Below are positions 1 through 58,720 of a stretch of DNA of 64,000 nucleotides, in pieces; the stretch's first letter is position 1; every line of letters starts with the position of its first letter. A model generated the notes under the pieces. The model worked only from the letters and a program-made list of their open reading frames with translations. It had not been told where the DNA came from and did no database searches. Source of the stretch: Sacculina carcini (lineage: Eukaryota > Arthropoda > Thecostraca > Sacculinidae); contig OU696577.1 of the NCBI GenBank assembly GCA_916048095.2, forward strand, positions 4,558,001-4,622,000, read 5' to 3'. Both the position numbers and the translations under genes were made by a program.

Positions 1-87
1 TATAGCCCTATTTATTACATTGAACTCATAATCATATTTTTATGATTTTTATTGTATAAAATATATTTCATTCTCTATATATATATA

Positions 88-1350
88 TTTTTTTTTTGAA
101 GAAGAAGAAAGTTTATTTCACACTCGAACCAGAACAAGAAGAACATCACACAAAAAAAACAGTTGCAAAAATGATATTTTCAGGGTGTAAGGAAGAATCC
201 TGTCTCAACCACAGAATTAATTTATAAAAATTCTAAATCATGCAACTAGGAACAATTGTGAAGTAAAGAAAAGAAAAGTCGTCGTTTCAATTTTTGGTCA
301 ACCAAAACAAAAGTAGATCAATACAGATCAAATTAATAAAAATTAATAACAAAAAATAATAAAAATTATGAGATGATGAGCCGAGGAAATGAACCGAGCC
401 AAGTACACGTGATATTTTCACAATCAACTATCAACATTGGTGCTATCAGCTATCATTACCATCAACATTGTCAACATTGTCACCATCAACCAGATCACTG
501 AGTCACTAATCAGTAATTGTCCATAATCAGCTTGTTCGTAACTTGTTTGAGTTTACGTTTAGAAGGAGGAGCATTCACGAGAGACGGAATATTTTTGGCA
601 ACTATATGATTCCAGTACTTGGGTGCCTTGATAAATATGCAATGTTCTTCATAATTGTTATTTACTCTTAGCTCCTCAAAATGATGTTTTTCTCTTAGGT
701 TTCTTGTATTGAGTTTCAAAATGAAATTGTGAGAAATACATGGGGGAAGTGAATTGGTTAAAAAACTATGCATTAAAACCATACAGTTTGATTTGACGAG
801 ATCACGAAATTTTTGTACCTTATATTTTTTTAAAATTGGGCTTGTATGTGAACCATATGGAGCCATGTCGATAATCCTCATGATTCTCTTTTGCGCAACA
901 ATTAAGGGATTGTAATGGGTAGGATACCCCAATGCCCAATTTAAATTACAATACGATAAGAAAGGTTGAATTAAGGCATTGTATAATAAAAGCGCGTGTT
1001 CAGAGGTTAAAAACTTACGAGCCTTCGAAATAATTCCAATGTGCCTGTTAATTATTGAAGTTGTATACTTGATATGAGCACGGAATTTGAGGTCATTATC
1101 CAACATCACCCCCAGATATTTCACCACTGGCGAGTGATCAATTCGAGCATTGTCAATTGATATGCTTAAATCACTCAGCTCATTTTTGGTGAAATTATAT
1201 ATTTGATATTTCGTCTTAGAAGTGTTTAACCGTAGTCTATTTGCTTTGAACCAATCTGATATGTTACTTAAGAGATTGTTGGCTTTACTCGTCAATTCAT
1301 CTTGTGTAGAGGCTGAGATAAAAACAGCAGTGTCGTCAGCAAAAATTTAC
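88..1350 (-). mobile_element. 5'-truncated LINE with RT C-terminal half and poly(A) tail
   Basis: The minus strand encodes the C-terminal half of a non-LTR reverse transcriptase. It begins just before an FADD catalytic motif near 1345, where an in-frame stop lies immediately upstream. It then stays open through the thumb/connection region to a stop near 510 (261 residues from the first Met), with the LINE-typical stretches KYLGVMLD, FLSYCNLNWALGY and QKRIMRII. The 3' untranslated part ends with a polyadenylation signal (tttatt on the plus strand at 112-117) and an A-run at 88-97. The layout is what target-primed reverse transcription leaves after early termination. The clade is probably CR1/L2/Rex-like, but this is not certain. 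The coding part has no internal stop, which suggests a fairly recent insertion. Confidence 0.85.
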
Positions 1351-1534
1351 TTATGTATATTGTATGTCTTGTTATTATCTTTTTAGTTTGTTTCAATGTT
1401 CTGACATTTAATAAATAAAAGAGTAAGATCACATATTTAAGCTTTTTCATCACATATTTTGTAAAAATCAATCACATAAAAATGACATAAACAGTGAAAA
1501 ATAACCACATATTTTCCGACCTCTAACAATAACT

Positions 1535-2708
1535 AGAGCTGTCAAAAGTTAATAGATACTTTTTATCTAAAGGTCACTTTTTCATAAGATGCCTAAAAAT
1601 GGATGAAAAAGTTGTATATGATAATTATAAACAAAAGTTATTAGGTTACCAAGTTACTTTTTTGCTTTTAGGTTACTTTTCCATTGTTAGGTTAATTTCG
1701 CGATATTTTTGTTATTTTGGTACTTGATCACGGGTTTTGGTAACATTTTCTAGGCATAGAAATTGTATAAGTTAGAATAAGAAGGAAAATTGGATGATAT
1801 ATAAGCTCTGAAGATGAAAACATGCCATTTGTTTGGGTGTCAAAATTTTACATTTGCTTGATTACACATGTGTATTGCTTACTAAGCTTACATTTGCTTG
1901 CTATTTATTGCCAACTTGTTTGCTATTGCTATTATATTCTATTCTGTGCTCCTGACTAATGTATATGCTTATTGACACGCTGGATTGTTTCTCTTGATAT
2001 TAAGAAGACTCATAATCACATGAGCCTCATAGATTTCATAATCACATGAGCCAGAGTACATGTTTGGAGCGCGGGATAGTGCAACGTCTGAGCTCTTTAT
2101 ACTTGATAAAGCACAGTAACACTAGTCAATACGCACGAAACAGGAAATAGCATGTGATGTTTGCAGCGCGAGACAGTGTCATTTTCCCACGGTTGAGCTC
2201 AAGAGGCGTTTTTTAAATTCAACCAACGAACGACTGCAACAGGAGCCATCCCAGGTGGATTATCGCTCCTTATATCAAGATACGAATCAGTACCCCTTAT
2301 AATAATACAGTCAACAAAGTATTCTTACATGTGGACGTGGACAATCACACACGTACAATGTTCACGCACACACAGACATACATATTGGCGCAAAGAAACA
2401 AGCTGAATCACGTTACAACTGGACAGAGGTACCTATGTACCACTGTCATATGAAATAATTATGCAGCAAACAAATTCGATTGTATTGTTGAATATAAATT
2501 AATGCATTAGCATTGTTTTTCGCCTGTATTGGGATGCTTTTTGGTGTTTTGTTGTAGAAATGTCACCAAACCCTAAGAGGAGACAAAGAGCTTTGTTGGC
2601 ATTAAAAAATTTAGCCTTTGAGAAGGAGCACAAGGATATTTTAGATTACCTTTTCCTGAAAATATGGTTAAATTTTTCTATTTTTTAGGTTACTTTTTTG
2701 ATATCCCT
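1535..2708. mobile_element. Non-autonomous DNA element with GAGCTGTCAA-type ends, copy 1
   Basis: The element begins agagctgtcaaaagttaat and ends ggttacttttttgatatccct, so the ends are imperfect inverted repeats. Sub-terminal motifs such as aggttactttt recur. The same family occurs at 43080-44200 with ends gggctgtcaaaa and ttttgacagccc. No transposase is visible. The only suggestive reading frame is about 42 codons starting ATG at 2561 (MSPNPKRRQRALLALKNLAF), basic and then helical, reaching a stop near 2688; I do not recognise it. Superfamily is undetermined, and a clean target-site duplication is not evident. Confidence 0.5.
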
Positions 2709-2868
2709 GATAATAACATGGGGTGCATGACTAAAACAATTAAAGAATGTGACTACTATATTTTTAAAGTGCTAGTTCAAGGCGTAGACGAAACGCTAGA
2801 CAAATAAGTATATAAAGATAATTTGAATGGATACAACGATGCGAAAATCAAACAGAAATAAAACATAC

Positions 2869-48472
<45,604 letters not shown>

Positions 48473-48960
48473 CTCACACAGGCGCGCACACGCAAACATT
48501 CGCAATCACGACATGCTCACAAAAGCATAATATGATTATATGAAAGCAACAAAAATGCCTGCCAAAACACAGAAGAAAACTGGACATACTGCCAAATTCT
48601 GGAACGCCGTATATTGTGCAATCACATGATATTTGTATGATAGTCGAAATTAACACAAGAACGAAACCTTAAGACAACTCCTCAACACATGTAAGTGAGG
48701 AAAATGAACATTCGAACATATTACAAATCGGGTGATACGTTTTCGCAACACTCGGCGTATATGGGATACGCTACCTGTGAAATGACATACAGAGTGATAA
48801 AATTGAGGTTGCTGTTGGCTGACTTGTTTCGAAATGCCGCAGCATGAGCAGCACATGCACACAAAAACAGCGACTTATTGTATTACTTTCAACGGCTGAC
48901 AGCCCGATTTTCATGTCAGACAATAAAAGGACACACTCACACAATAGAGGCATCTGAAAC
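48473..48960. other. Upstream of exon A, nothing recognised
   Basis: Either intron or 5' flank of the formin. No core promoter or further exon can be supported. Confidence 0.5.
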
Positions 48961-48964
48961 TACT

Positions 48965-49400
48965 GGCACATCTGGGACTAATGAGCATCATGGACTGGTG
49001 GAGCACAAGTGACACCTGAGAATAGAGGGACACGATACATCTGATAATAGTGGGACACAATCGTCATATGGGACTGGTGGGGCACAAAAGACGCCTATCA
49101 CCAGTAGGATACAAGAGACACCTGAGACTAGTGGGACACAAGCGTCATGTGGGACTAGTGAGACATGAGAGACACCTGGGACTAGTGGGACACAATATAC
49201 ACCTGTAACCAGTAGGATACAAGAGACACCTGGGAGCAATGGGACAAAATATACATATGAGACTAGTGGGACACAAGATAAACCTGGGACTAGTGGGACA
49301 CCAGAGACACCTGGGACTAGTGGGACATATGGGACTAGTGGGACACAAGATACACCTGGGACTAGTGGGAAAGAAGGGACATATGAGACTAGAAGGACGC
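48965..49400. repeat. 27-bp minisatellite
   Basis: Degenerate tandem units around acacctgggactagtgggac plus acaagag. Variants include catatgggactagtggg and accagtaggatacaagag. The unit is 27 bp, a multiple of three, so the minus strand stays open for 149 codons with Val/Pro/Leu/Ser repeats (PLVPGVSCV); this is a by-product of the repeat. Confidence 0.9.
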
Positions 49401-50145
49401 AACAAGGGCATATCACAATAAAATATAAAGTCGACAATCTGTCTACAAATGAGACGCATGTGCATCTCTGTCCGTATGTGTGTGTATGTGTGGTAACAAT
49501 GTGTTATAAACATATATGTAACCGGTGTTTACTTGAACAAATGAAAGCGCCGGCAATTCAATTCTGAATTACATAATCACACACATCTACACGCATGCAT
49601 TAAATTAAATTATAACAAATGTATTTAACATTAGAACGAAAATTATGCAGCACATCGCCATTTCATTAAAATGATCGCCAGTGAATCATTTACTCAAAAC
49701 ATAATATTACTCAATCGTAATACAACGTATATATTACATCGTACATTCCTCGTGGGTCAGACATGGACACGCTAAGAACAAGTGGAAATATCGCTAGAAT
49801 GTGACTGCGTGACTCATACAAAACCGCAATTAGCTACGACAACGTACACACACGCGCGTAAACAAACGCGTACACACATACACGAACCTGTAACCGGATT
49901 GGGGGTGCATAGGGCCCCTGACTGAATTGCGATGAAATGTCAATGTCACCGTCACAATCTTCTGAATACTTCCCTTTTCCAACATGTTTAACTATGCTTA
50001 AAATTGGACCGACCTAAATGCCGGTAAACATCGGCTACAACACACTAAGTTATCTTGATCCGCCACAGTCTCTAATGAAAGCGATCAACAAAAGCAGCAG
50101 TGTGCATGGTGAACACGAGACACAGACCGCAAGTGTCATTGAGTA

Positions 50146-50178
<33 letters not shown>

Positions 50179-50695
50179 CGCTTACAAAGCTGCCGCCCTT
50201 GTGTTTCTCGTGCTTGGACATGACGCAGTGTTAGTCACCGACTGCGCCAGCCGACACGTGGGGATACACACGCACGTACACGTGCACACGCGGCAGCCTG
50301 CGGCGAAGCTGGGCCCAGCACTCTATTGGATGGGTACAGTGACAGTTACAGTCTCACAAAACGTTACACGCTTCACCTGAAAACATGCACCAAGAAATAT
50401 CGTATGACATGCACCAAGAAATATAAATAACACACCACTGAGCTACACAGGAATACAGGTAGGAACACTAATGGAGCGCGCTCAAGTTGATTGAATGTCA
50501 GAATAGAAAACTGCGCCAGTGGAAGATGGAAAATATCAACGCACCCTCAATCGAAAGGAAGATAAGACATTTGTTTGAAGAAACAGTTGAATAAGCAGTA
50601 CCAACATAGCCGCATATTACGTGAAAGATCATATCATTCCGTTCACATGCTATTTCCGTACCAGCTCATAATGTGCTTATGTGGTGACGTTAATT
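49401..50695. other. Non-coding sequence with a (TG)n tract
   Basis: (TG)n at 50145-50171. Other frames lack family resemblance. Near 49880-49920 aaccggattgggggtgcata could be part of an exon or element; not supported. Confidence 0.5.
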
Positions 50696-50699
50696 TAAT

Positions 50700-50935
50700 T
50701 ACTTCAATTGGCTGGATTAATGTAATGGAATAAGGCTGGTCTAAATAGTAGCGAAAAGGATAGACAGAGTAAAATCAAACGACATGTACGGGTAATATAA
50801 GCAAAGTTATTATAAAAGGACAAGTTGGAAAACAACAACGCCCAAGTTTCGAACAGAATGAGATACAGTGAGTGGGAGTAACGGAGGAGAAATACACGGA
50901 GGATGAATGACAAGAAATTCAGACTTAAGCGGTCC
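50700..50935 (-). mobile_element. LINE family 1 fragment
   Basis: Minus strand KSEFLVIHPPCISPPLLPLT then VSHSVRNLGVV parallels CLALHPPRLSPPLLSIYLSL and SVRNLGIIF of the LINE at 62 kb. Further down RTCRLILLCLSF parallels the family's SCRFILRKF. Short, frameshifted remnant. Confidence 0.65.
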
Positions 50936-51103
50936 ATACAAGCTCAAGAATACTGTACAATGTGGATTACAAAATATTGCGACGGTTGCCCATAGACGTT
51001 CAATAATACTGTACAATATTTTTGTTTGTGCAAAATATTGTGTCGTGCCAAAGCTTCGTAGCGTCAACATGTTGACTGGCCCTGAGTTGTGTTTGGTAAG
51101 TGT

Positions 51104-51308
51104 TGCTGTGGCAGCAAGTGGTGAGAAAGCGAAGAAAATAGACTTGCACAAGCATAGAAAATGGGTCAAACAATGGTTTATTGATCTAAAGAATGTCATC
51201 CACGAAAAATTACTCAATGGACTGAGAGTAATCGAGCCAAATGATTTCCGCAACTTTGTACACATGAATGGAGAAATATGGAGAAACGATAACTGGCGGC
51301 ATATTTGA
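51104..51308 (+). pseudogene. PIF/Harbinger-like transposase N-terminal fragment
   Basis: The plus strand reads HKHRKWVKQWFIDLKNVIHE, KLLNGLRVIEPNDFRNFVHM, NGEIWRN. R-x-W-V-x-x-W, then L-L-x-x-L and D-F-R-N-F-x-x-M is the N-terminal arrangement of Harbinger/HARBI1-type nucleases before the catalytic domain. The frame stops at 51306 and no catalytic domain follows. Confidence 0.5.
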
Positions 51309-51845
51309 AAATGGTGCGAGCACTGAACAGGTTTGAGAACGGTCCATGCACACACGATAGCCGGCAGCAGAGGGTGAATCAGACATTGTGGAGGGCGAAA
51401 TGGGTAGATACGCCGCGATCGGCATATATTTAACAGTACGAAGGAGCGAACTAAAACACAAACACGCCGTCGCCCATAATGCGCGATTGCAGAGCATCAT
51501 GTGCTGTCTTGCCGCACATACAATTTTGGGAATGTGTAGGGCGAACATGTCATCACTACTCCAAGAGGTACTGGAGCTGCGACGTCTACGTCGTGGGACC
51601 ACCCTGCAATCTGGAGGCCAAACTGCAGCAACAACCGTTCCAGCCTCGTCAGAACGACGGGGCTGTCGAGCTCTTGGGATCGGTTTCGGTCACCCGGGTT
51701 CCACAGGTTTTTTTCAGCTCCGTGCAACTGGCTCAAATCATGACGCCACGCTACACATACAAAAACACCAGAGACTGCACCAACACCGGTCGCCTCACAC
51801 TTTCATTTCCACTCATGTCACCGTCTCCTGCAGGGGCGTCGATAT

Positions 51846-54800
51846 ATGACCCGCTCGCGATCATTCACGTATGCTCATACTCGCAGGAGACATATAACCC
51901 AATCCATGCCCAAGACACACACAAACACACACACACACCTGTCACATATGTACGCAGCCACTCACAACACGCCGACACACGAAAGGCTCAGTTCAATGCG
52001 ACTCCTGCATGAACTGGTGCCACACCACATGCATATCACACAATACACGCGCTTCACAACATCACACAATACACGCGCTCATTCATCTGCTCATTATGCG
52101 CACCAAACTCATCAACACCTGCACGTACACTGACACTGGCACATTCACCAACAGCATCAGTCACGTCTATTTCATCACCATCAACATCATCAGCGAGGTC
52201 ATCAGCATCACCGACATCGCCATCATTCCCATCTTCACATACAACTCGCTCATCCTCACAATCACCAACAACCTCATCCTCCTCATCACAATCATCACCA
52301 ACTCCATGCTCACTATCATCATCATCTCTCCCATCATCCATCATCACCACACTCATCAACACATCCACCACCACCTCCATCAACAACTCAACACCTCAAC
52401 AACACTCACACACGTACAACACCAACATACACCGCACACACAACATCAACATTCTCCAGCTTAACATCGACGGCATGAAAAACATGAACTAACACACCTC
52501 CTCACACGACACTCCATTCACATAACACTCATACAGGAAACAAAATTACAACAGCACCACAGAACACACACCTTTCACAATTACACCACCATCCGCCAAG
52601 ACCGCACTAGCGGCCGAGGTGGTGTCCTCATCACACTTATACACAGAACAACCAACTACACAAACACCAGCACACAGCCACAAGCATTACTACCATCAAA
52701 CGACACCACAACAGAAACACAATCTATTCAAATACGCACCGGTACACATTCAAACATTTCAATAATCAACGTCTACATTCTGCCACAAACATAACCAACA
52801 GTACCTCGCAACTACACACCAGATATACGCAACATCACAAACACACCTACCATAATACTGGGCGGAGACTTCAATGCCAAAGTTCCTGCCTGGTACAGCC
52901 ACAATCCTGCCTGGTATCCAGCCACAATCCACTCACCAACAGAGACACAGACATACTTCAGCACACAGAAGACCTCTACATACTCAACAACACTCACCAA
53001 CACACTCACACCACACATCAGGCACACTATCATTCGACATCACCTGACATCACATTTTGCACACCGAATCTCATCCACACAACCACCTGGAAGGTGGTCA
53101 AAGAGCTTGGCTCAGACCACCTTCCAATCGTCATCACCACCAAAATCAGAACTGCACCAAACACACCCAGACGCACTTACACAAATTACACAAAAGCCAA
53201 TTGGTCACAATTCACACACGACACGGAACTAGCATTTACGCAACTCAACACAACAGACATCACAGACATAAACAAAACAGTCCAAACATTTAACAGCATC
53301 ATACACAAGGCAGACAAACAACACATCCAAAAGGACACAGAAAACACCACAACCCAAACTTTACACAAGAAATATGAACACTCATCAAACAACGCGACAC
53401 ACTGAAACACTCTCCGACACCACACTCACACAATACATCCGAACAAATACACGCACTCAACACCACAATCAACAGCAAGATACATGAACAAAAATCACTG
53501 AACTGGCACAACTACATAAAAACACTAGATCACAGATCAAACACCACAAAACTATACAACACACTGAAAAGCATCACACTCTCAAACAGCAATATAACAC
53601 GCACACACGCAGCCATCACGACCGACACAACATCTGTACCATCAAATAAACAACAGGCAAACACACTCATTAACCACTACTCACACATCAGCCACATCAA
53701 TCCTACACAAAAAGACAGGACAATCATCAGACGTAAACACACATTCAGCACAGATCCACTATACACACCATTCACACATGCGCAGACACGACACATCATA
53801 CACAACATCAAACAATCATCACCCTGTGGTCCAGATGGAATAAGTAACATCCATCTGAAAGATCTTGGACCACAAGGCATACAGACACTCACTAACATAT
53901 CCAACTACAGCTACTCACACAACACAATACCTCACATCTGGAAAACGGGCATCATCATCACACTACACAAACAAGGCACGGACCCCACGCTTCCTTCTTC
54001 ACATCGTCCAATCACACTGCTCTGCACACCATAAAAAATCACAGAACGCCTCATAGTCAAACTCATCACACCACAAATCCCACTATCACAATCACAACAC
54101 GGCTTCAGATCACTGCACTCTACAACCACACTGCTCACAAAACTCACACAGACCATGATGGGTAACATGAACACAACAAAACCACCACACAGAACACTAC
54201 TCATAACACTCGACATCAGCAAAGCCTTCGACAGAGTTCCACGACACAATCTCACAAACAAAATACTAGACACCACACTTCACAATAACACTAAGAGATG
54301 GTTGGCCAACTACCTCGCTGGCAGATGCGCCCATGTGAGGTACAACGGACAATCATCTCACACACGCAACATAACAAACGGAGTCCCTCAGGGCTCCGTT
54401 TTAGCACCAACACTATTCAACCTATACATACACGACATGCCAGCACCCAACACTCCATCCATACATATATCATCATATGCAGACGACATCACAATCACAA
54501 GCACACACAGACACGCCGACACAGCAGTGCACACACTACAACCTTACATCAACACACTACAACAATGGTTCAGCACAAACCAACTGAACATTGCACCTGC
54601 CAAATCCACAGCCACACTCATCACCAACTGGACATCCGAACACAACTACACACCACAAATCACCATCAACAACACGATCATCCCACACACGCACACACCA
54701 AAAATACTAGGCGTCACATACGACACACAACTCTCATTCAAACAACACATCACCAACATTAAAACTAAAGTCACTCCACGCAAAAACACACTGAAAGCAC

Positions 54801-55615
54801 TCACACACACAACTTTCGGACACAACAAAGACACCACAACCACCATATACAAACAGTACATCTGACCCGTGATAGAATATGCTAGCCCCGCATGGGCTAG
54901 CAATCTCGCAACACGCCACACAAACACACTTCAAACACTTCAAAACAACGCACTCAGAACAATCACAGGATGCACAGCTACCACACCAGCAGACCACCTT
55001 CATCACGAAACCAAAATACTCAAACTGACACACCACCTAGACATGAGAGGCACACAAACACTCGCAGCAGCAGTCACCAACACAGCACATCCACTATATC
55101 ACCTCACAACAAAAGACAACACAGACAGAAACATAAAAACAACACCAAGCACACTTTACCACAGACAAATTTTCACATCACTTCCACCAGCTCCTCCACG
55201 CACATCAATCAAGAAACACATACACACAGAGATCGCACGGAAAGCCATACACTCACTACAACACAATACACTCCTACAAAGACACCCACCGGACATACAC
55301 AAATCAGAAAACACACTCACAAGGGAATACAAGGTGCATCTGGCCAGGTTGAGATGCGGTCATCATCCAGCCCTTCTGTCATATCAGAAAAGGTTGAATG
55401 ACTCAATCGATGACACCTGTCCAGATTGCAATTTAGCACCACACACCATCACACACATCATGGAACACTGCACAGCACACACACAACTCAGACGCCAACA
55501 CAAAATAAATTCAGTCAGAGACCTGTGGAACAACCCGGTCGGTGCCGTGTCCTTCCTCAGGAGCTCGAGGTTGCTCGGTCAGACAACTTGAGGAACAACA
55601 ACAACAACAACCACT
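51846..55615 (+). mobile_element. Near-full-length LINE with endonuclease and RT, A/C-rich coding strand
   Basis: A Ser/Thr-rich stretch in one open frame (52140-52460) leads into an APE-type endonuclease. This shows NINILQLNIDGMK near 52448, LIQETKL near 52530, GGDFNAKV near 52860 and SDHLPIVITTK near 53115, with stops and frame changes. RT follows: CGPDGISN at 53825, a DISKAFDRVPRHN block at 54210, NGVPQGSVLAPTLFNLYIHD at 54380 and the catalytic YADD at 54477. A TGA at 54864 precedes IEYASPAWASNLATRHTN. The C-terminus (to 55591) has CPDCNLAPHTITHIMEHC, a Cys/His motif typical of Jockey/R1-group ORF2. The 3' end has a (CAA)n run. Few lesions in the RT, more in the endonuclease. The ORF1 region before 52 kb is uncertain. 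Confidence 0.87.
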
Positions 55616-55639
55616 ACTACTCCAAGATCCCTAAAATGA

Positions 55640-55985
55640 TCCTTCTCTACAATTTGATGTCCCTGACACTTGTATGTCATCTCTTCTTTTATATCTAACC
55701 TTATCCCAAAGCTAATTAATTAAAACAAATTTACATTCATGGTCAAATTGTTATCATTTGCCCAGCCCAAAAACTGCGCCTAGATCTTCCTGGAGCTGCT
55801 CTACATCTTCATTCGATGAAATGGATTTGCGGAGTCTCGTGTCATCAGAATAAGATGATATAAAAGAAAATGTATTGCGATGGTCTATATCCCTGATCAT
55901 AATTAAGAACAAGATGGGACCTAACACTGAACCTTGCGGCACTCCACTCTCAACCTTAAACAGTGACACAGATAGGTGTAATTAA
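55640..55985 (-). mobile_element. LINE RT fragment
   Basis: Minus strand: VESGVPQGSVLGPILFLIMI, then SSYSDDTRLRKSISSNEDVE; the catalytic YADD is changed to YSDD. It continues in another frame (WANDNNLTMN). The upstream part is cut at the (TA)n run at 56009. Confidence 0.82.
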
Positions 55986-56007
55986 CCGTGCATATGTACA
56001 CATACAG

Positions 56008-56008
<1 letters not shown>

Positions 56009-56079
<71 letters not shown>
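56009..56079. repeat. (TA)n microsatellite
   Basis: About 70 bp of TA next to a truncated LINE. Confidence 0.96.
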
Positions 56080-56082
<3 letters not shown>

Positions 56083-56629
56083 GGTATAAACCGGTTATTT
56101 GACTGTCAACAAAACTCACTCTCGTCTGTTTACAGATTGAAATAGGCACAACATCAGTAAGTGATGTTGCAAAGGCCATACTCTCGTCTATGATCTGATC
56201 TGAAAAATTTATCTGTGAGAATGATGAAAATTGAAGTGACGCACACGTATAGGATACAGAGATAGGAATATGGAATATTAGATTCAGCAGTTATAACTTT
56301 ATTAGTACTTCATTTATAAGTAAAGATATTTAGGAGACCGCAAAAGCGAGGAGAGACAGGAGGTAAAGTAATTTTGTTTAGCTGCAGACAAAACTGATAT
56401 ACAGAAAGAGCGAAAAACACAAAAGACAGACGAATCAGATGTACGTTCACAGATCCGTAGAAGTGATACTGGTAAATTATTTGAGAAAATTAATCACAAT
56501 TGTTATTCTCTGTGGTCTTCGAGACATCATCAAGCGGGACGGTGCAACCCATCTTCACCCGGTATCTGTATTCAGCCTACAAAGAACAGGACAGAGAAAG
56601 CTGTGGAGATGCACATATATGGATAATAT
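56080..56629. other. Non-coding sequence, nothing recognised
   Basis: A/T-rich DNA between a microsatellite and a LINE 3' end. No supported feature. Confidence 0.5.
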
Positions 56630-57601
56630 ACAACAATAACAACAACAGTGTATTTGGTATAGCGCCCATCATCATAGGCGCGCAGACGAGTACCTATGAG
56701 GATAAACATGAAATATATACTGGCAATGCGAGCATGGGATAATACGATAATAAGAACTCGATCACAAAACAACAAAATAAAACGCGGATTAAATCAAGAA
56801 GAAACAGAAGAGCAGAAAACAGCAGCAGGACACAAACAAGAACGTAGAAGAGCGCAGCGTAAATACATTAAAAACAAGGGAACAAAATGCATGCACGCTT
56901 AACACACACAGTCACAGGCTTCCCGGACAAGTTCAACTATATACATGACGCAAACGCAGAATCAAACAAACAACTTCATACAAGGAACATAAAACATGAG
57001 ATCGGAGGGATGAGAATGGAGTCAAGGAGTGAGTGGTGGAATCGAATGATAGATCAAAAAGATATTTACGAAGAGAAGAAGCAAATGAACGATATGACGA
57101 GGCGGTGATGTGAGAGGGGAGAGAGTTGCAAAGACGCGGACCGAAAAAGGAGAAATATTTGGGAGACCACGCGGACTCATTTAAAACGCGAGGGCAGGCT
57201 AAAGGGACAGGCTATCGAGAAGAGAGGGTTTCAGAGTGAGAAAGTAAGGCACATAGATATGCAGGTTTAGTGGGACAGTGCAAAGATTTTTAAAGACAGT
57301 TTAAAGATTATGGAGCAGATTTTGAAGTGAATCCTAGATTTGATAGGAAGCCAGCGGAACTTGAAAATATAAGGAGAAGTATGACGGCAGAAAGCAGGAT
57401 ACAAAACAAAACGGCAGGATTGGTTCATCACTCGAAGGATTGGTTCATCACAGAATTTTCAAGGAAGATTTAGGACTGTTGAAGTGGAGCGAGCTGCAGT
57501 AATCCAGTCTAAAAAAGATGAGTGATTGAACAAGCTTGATAGAAGAGGACTGTTCGAGGCATGGGCGGATAGGATAGAAAGCGGAGTATAAGGCGACAGA
57601 T

Positions 57602-57606
57602 GCGAG
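57602..57606. repeat. Target-site duplication, left
   Basis: gcgag, repeated at 61927-61931 after the right LTR. Confidence 0.9.
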
Positions 57607-58282
57607 TATAACAAAGTTGTAATCAGACCAGTTTTCTATCTGTCAGTTTACTCAGTTTTCTTTCTCTCTCTCATTCTCAGTTTACGTTCTCGTTCTTTCG
57701 CGGCTGCTTGTGCAGCTGTCGTTAGGCTAATTTATGTGTTAGGGTGGCGTCAGTAGTACACTGCCCCTGATATGCTTGGCAACGTGTTACCGTTGATTAA
57801 TTATCTTTTTTGTGTGTCTGACTTGGCTGAGCATCTCATTGCAACACGCCTGTGTACTGTCAGATCGCGTTCAGAAATAGCTTGTGTCCCGGTTGTGTGG
57901 TTCGAGCGGTTTGGCCAGTTGGCAATTGCTTGCGGAATATGGTGCCAACGACGTGTGTTCGTAGGTATATAACCCGGGGTTTAATGGGAAGAAGGGGGTA
58001 CTTTGGCTGTGCTTGTTGGTGGGTCAGTTAGTTTGGCTTGGACTAGCGACTTGCGATGTAGGACTCACCATTATTAAGTCGTCATTAGAGCATTAGGTTC
58101 AGGACTTTATTAAGTGTTAAGAGTAGATTTGACTGGTTGCCCTGAATACACAATTCAACTTCGACTGGGTGACTATTACTTGTTATCGCGGAACACAACA
58201 ACAAGAGGAACTATCAAGACTTCACGATCAGCCAAACGAAGATCAACATAACAACATATTATTATTATCATCAACTGTTACA
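57607..58282 (+). repeat. Left LTR (676 bp)
   Basis: Contains a TATA-like tatataac at 57965-57972 followed by ccggggttt. Differs from the right LTR near 58071 (c versus a) and 58160 (g versus a). Confidence 0.95.
57965..57972 (+). promoter_or_regulatory. TATA-like box in LTR
   Basis: tatataac inside the LTR, about 310 bp before its 3' end; identical in the right LTR at about 61609. A plausible core promoter for the element. Confidence 0.4.
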
Positions 58283-58284
58283 TT

Positions 58285-58303
58285 TGGTGCCATGACTCAG
58301 GAT
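58285..58303 (+). promoter_or_regulatory. Primer-binding site of young LTR element
   Basis: tggtgccatgactcaggat begins with TGG, complementary to a tRNA CCA end. The tRNA cannot be named with certainty. Confidence 0.6.
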
Positions 58304-58639
58304 CTTTAATTGTGGTTATCTTCTCGGCATAGTCGAAACTCGGTCACTTCCACCGGTGGCTCAATGAACTGTGAGGTGAGTGTTATCTCAATTTTCCTTA
58401 AGCCTTGTCAGAATCCAGAGCCTTACTCAGAATAAAATTAGGAAATATATAAAAATATATGGATAAAGTATGTATTTTAATCATAGGTATTATAGTTAAT
58501 GGTACAACCAAAGCAAATATAGATAAGAAAATTCCGTAAGAAACAAGAATGAAAAAATTTACGAAAACCACTATTGAATAAGGTCAGTATGTGTTTCAGA
58601 AAGCAAAACCCAGAACTAATTTTGAAGCTAATGTTAGAA

Positions 58640-58720
58640 ATCAATATGTTATGTAAATATAGGAGGACCTCCAATCAATATTTTAGTAGATGCTGGGTGT
58701 GATGTATGAATAATATCGAA
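58640..58720 (+). pseudogene. Aspartic protease-like remnant
   Basis: Reads NIGGPPINILVDAGCDV then a TGA, followed by IISKYCVKKL in the same frame. V-D-x-G-x-x-x-S-I-I is the retroelement protease active-site pattern; here Ala replaces the usual Thr or Ser. Only about 30 residues recognisable. Confidence 0.5.

Noticed and set aside
510-1295. Host gene on the minus strand near the left edge
   Set aside because: The residues are the C-terminal half of a LINE reverse transcriptase with a poly(A) tail, not formin FH2/DAD.
48988-49437. 149-codon minus-strand frame with PLVPGVSCV repeats
   Set aside because: Explained by the 27-bp minisatellite; no signal peptide, splice context or family.
50018-50380. 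120-codon plus-strand frame with a Val-Cys run
   Set aside because: Built around a (TG)n tract; nothing else in it resembles a protein domain.
52054-52386. Acidic minus-strand frame rich in Asp and Glu
   Set aside because: Antisense of the Ser/Thr-rich linker of the LINE at 52 kb.
57772-57972. 66-codon frame repeated identically at 61416-61616
   Set aside because: Lies inside the duplicated LTR, so its identity is explained by LTR copying; no protein resemblance.
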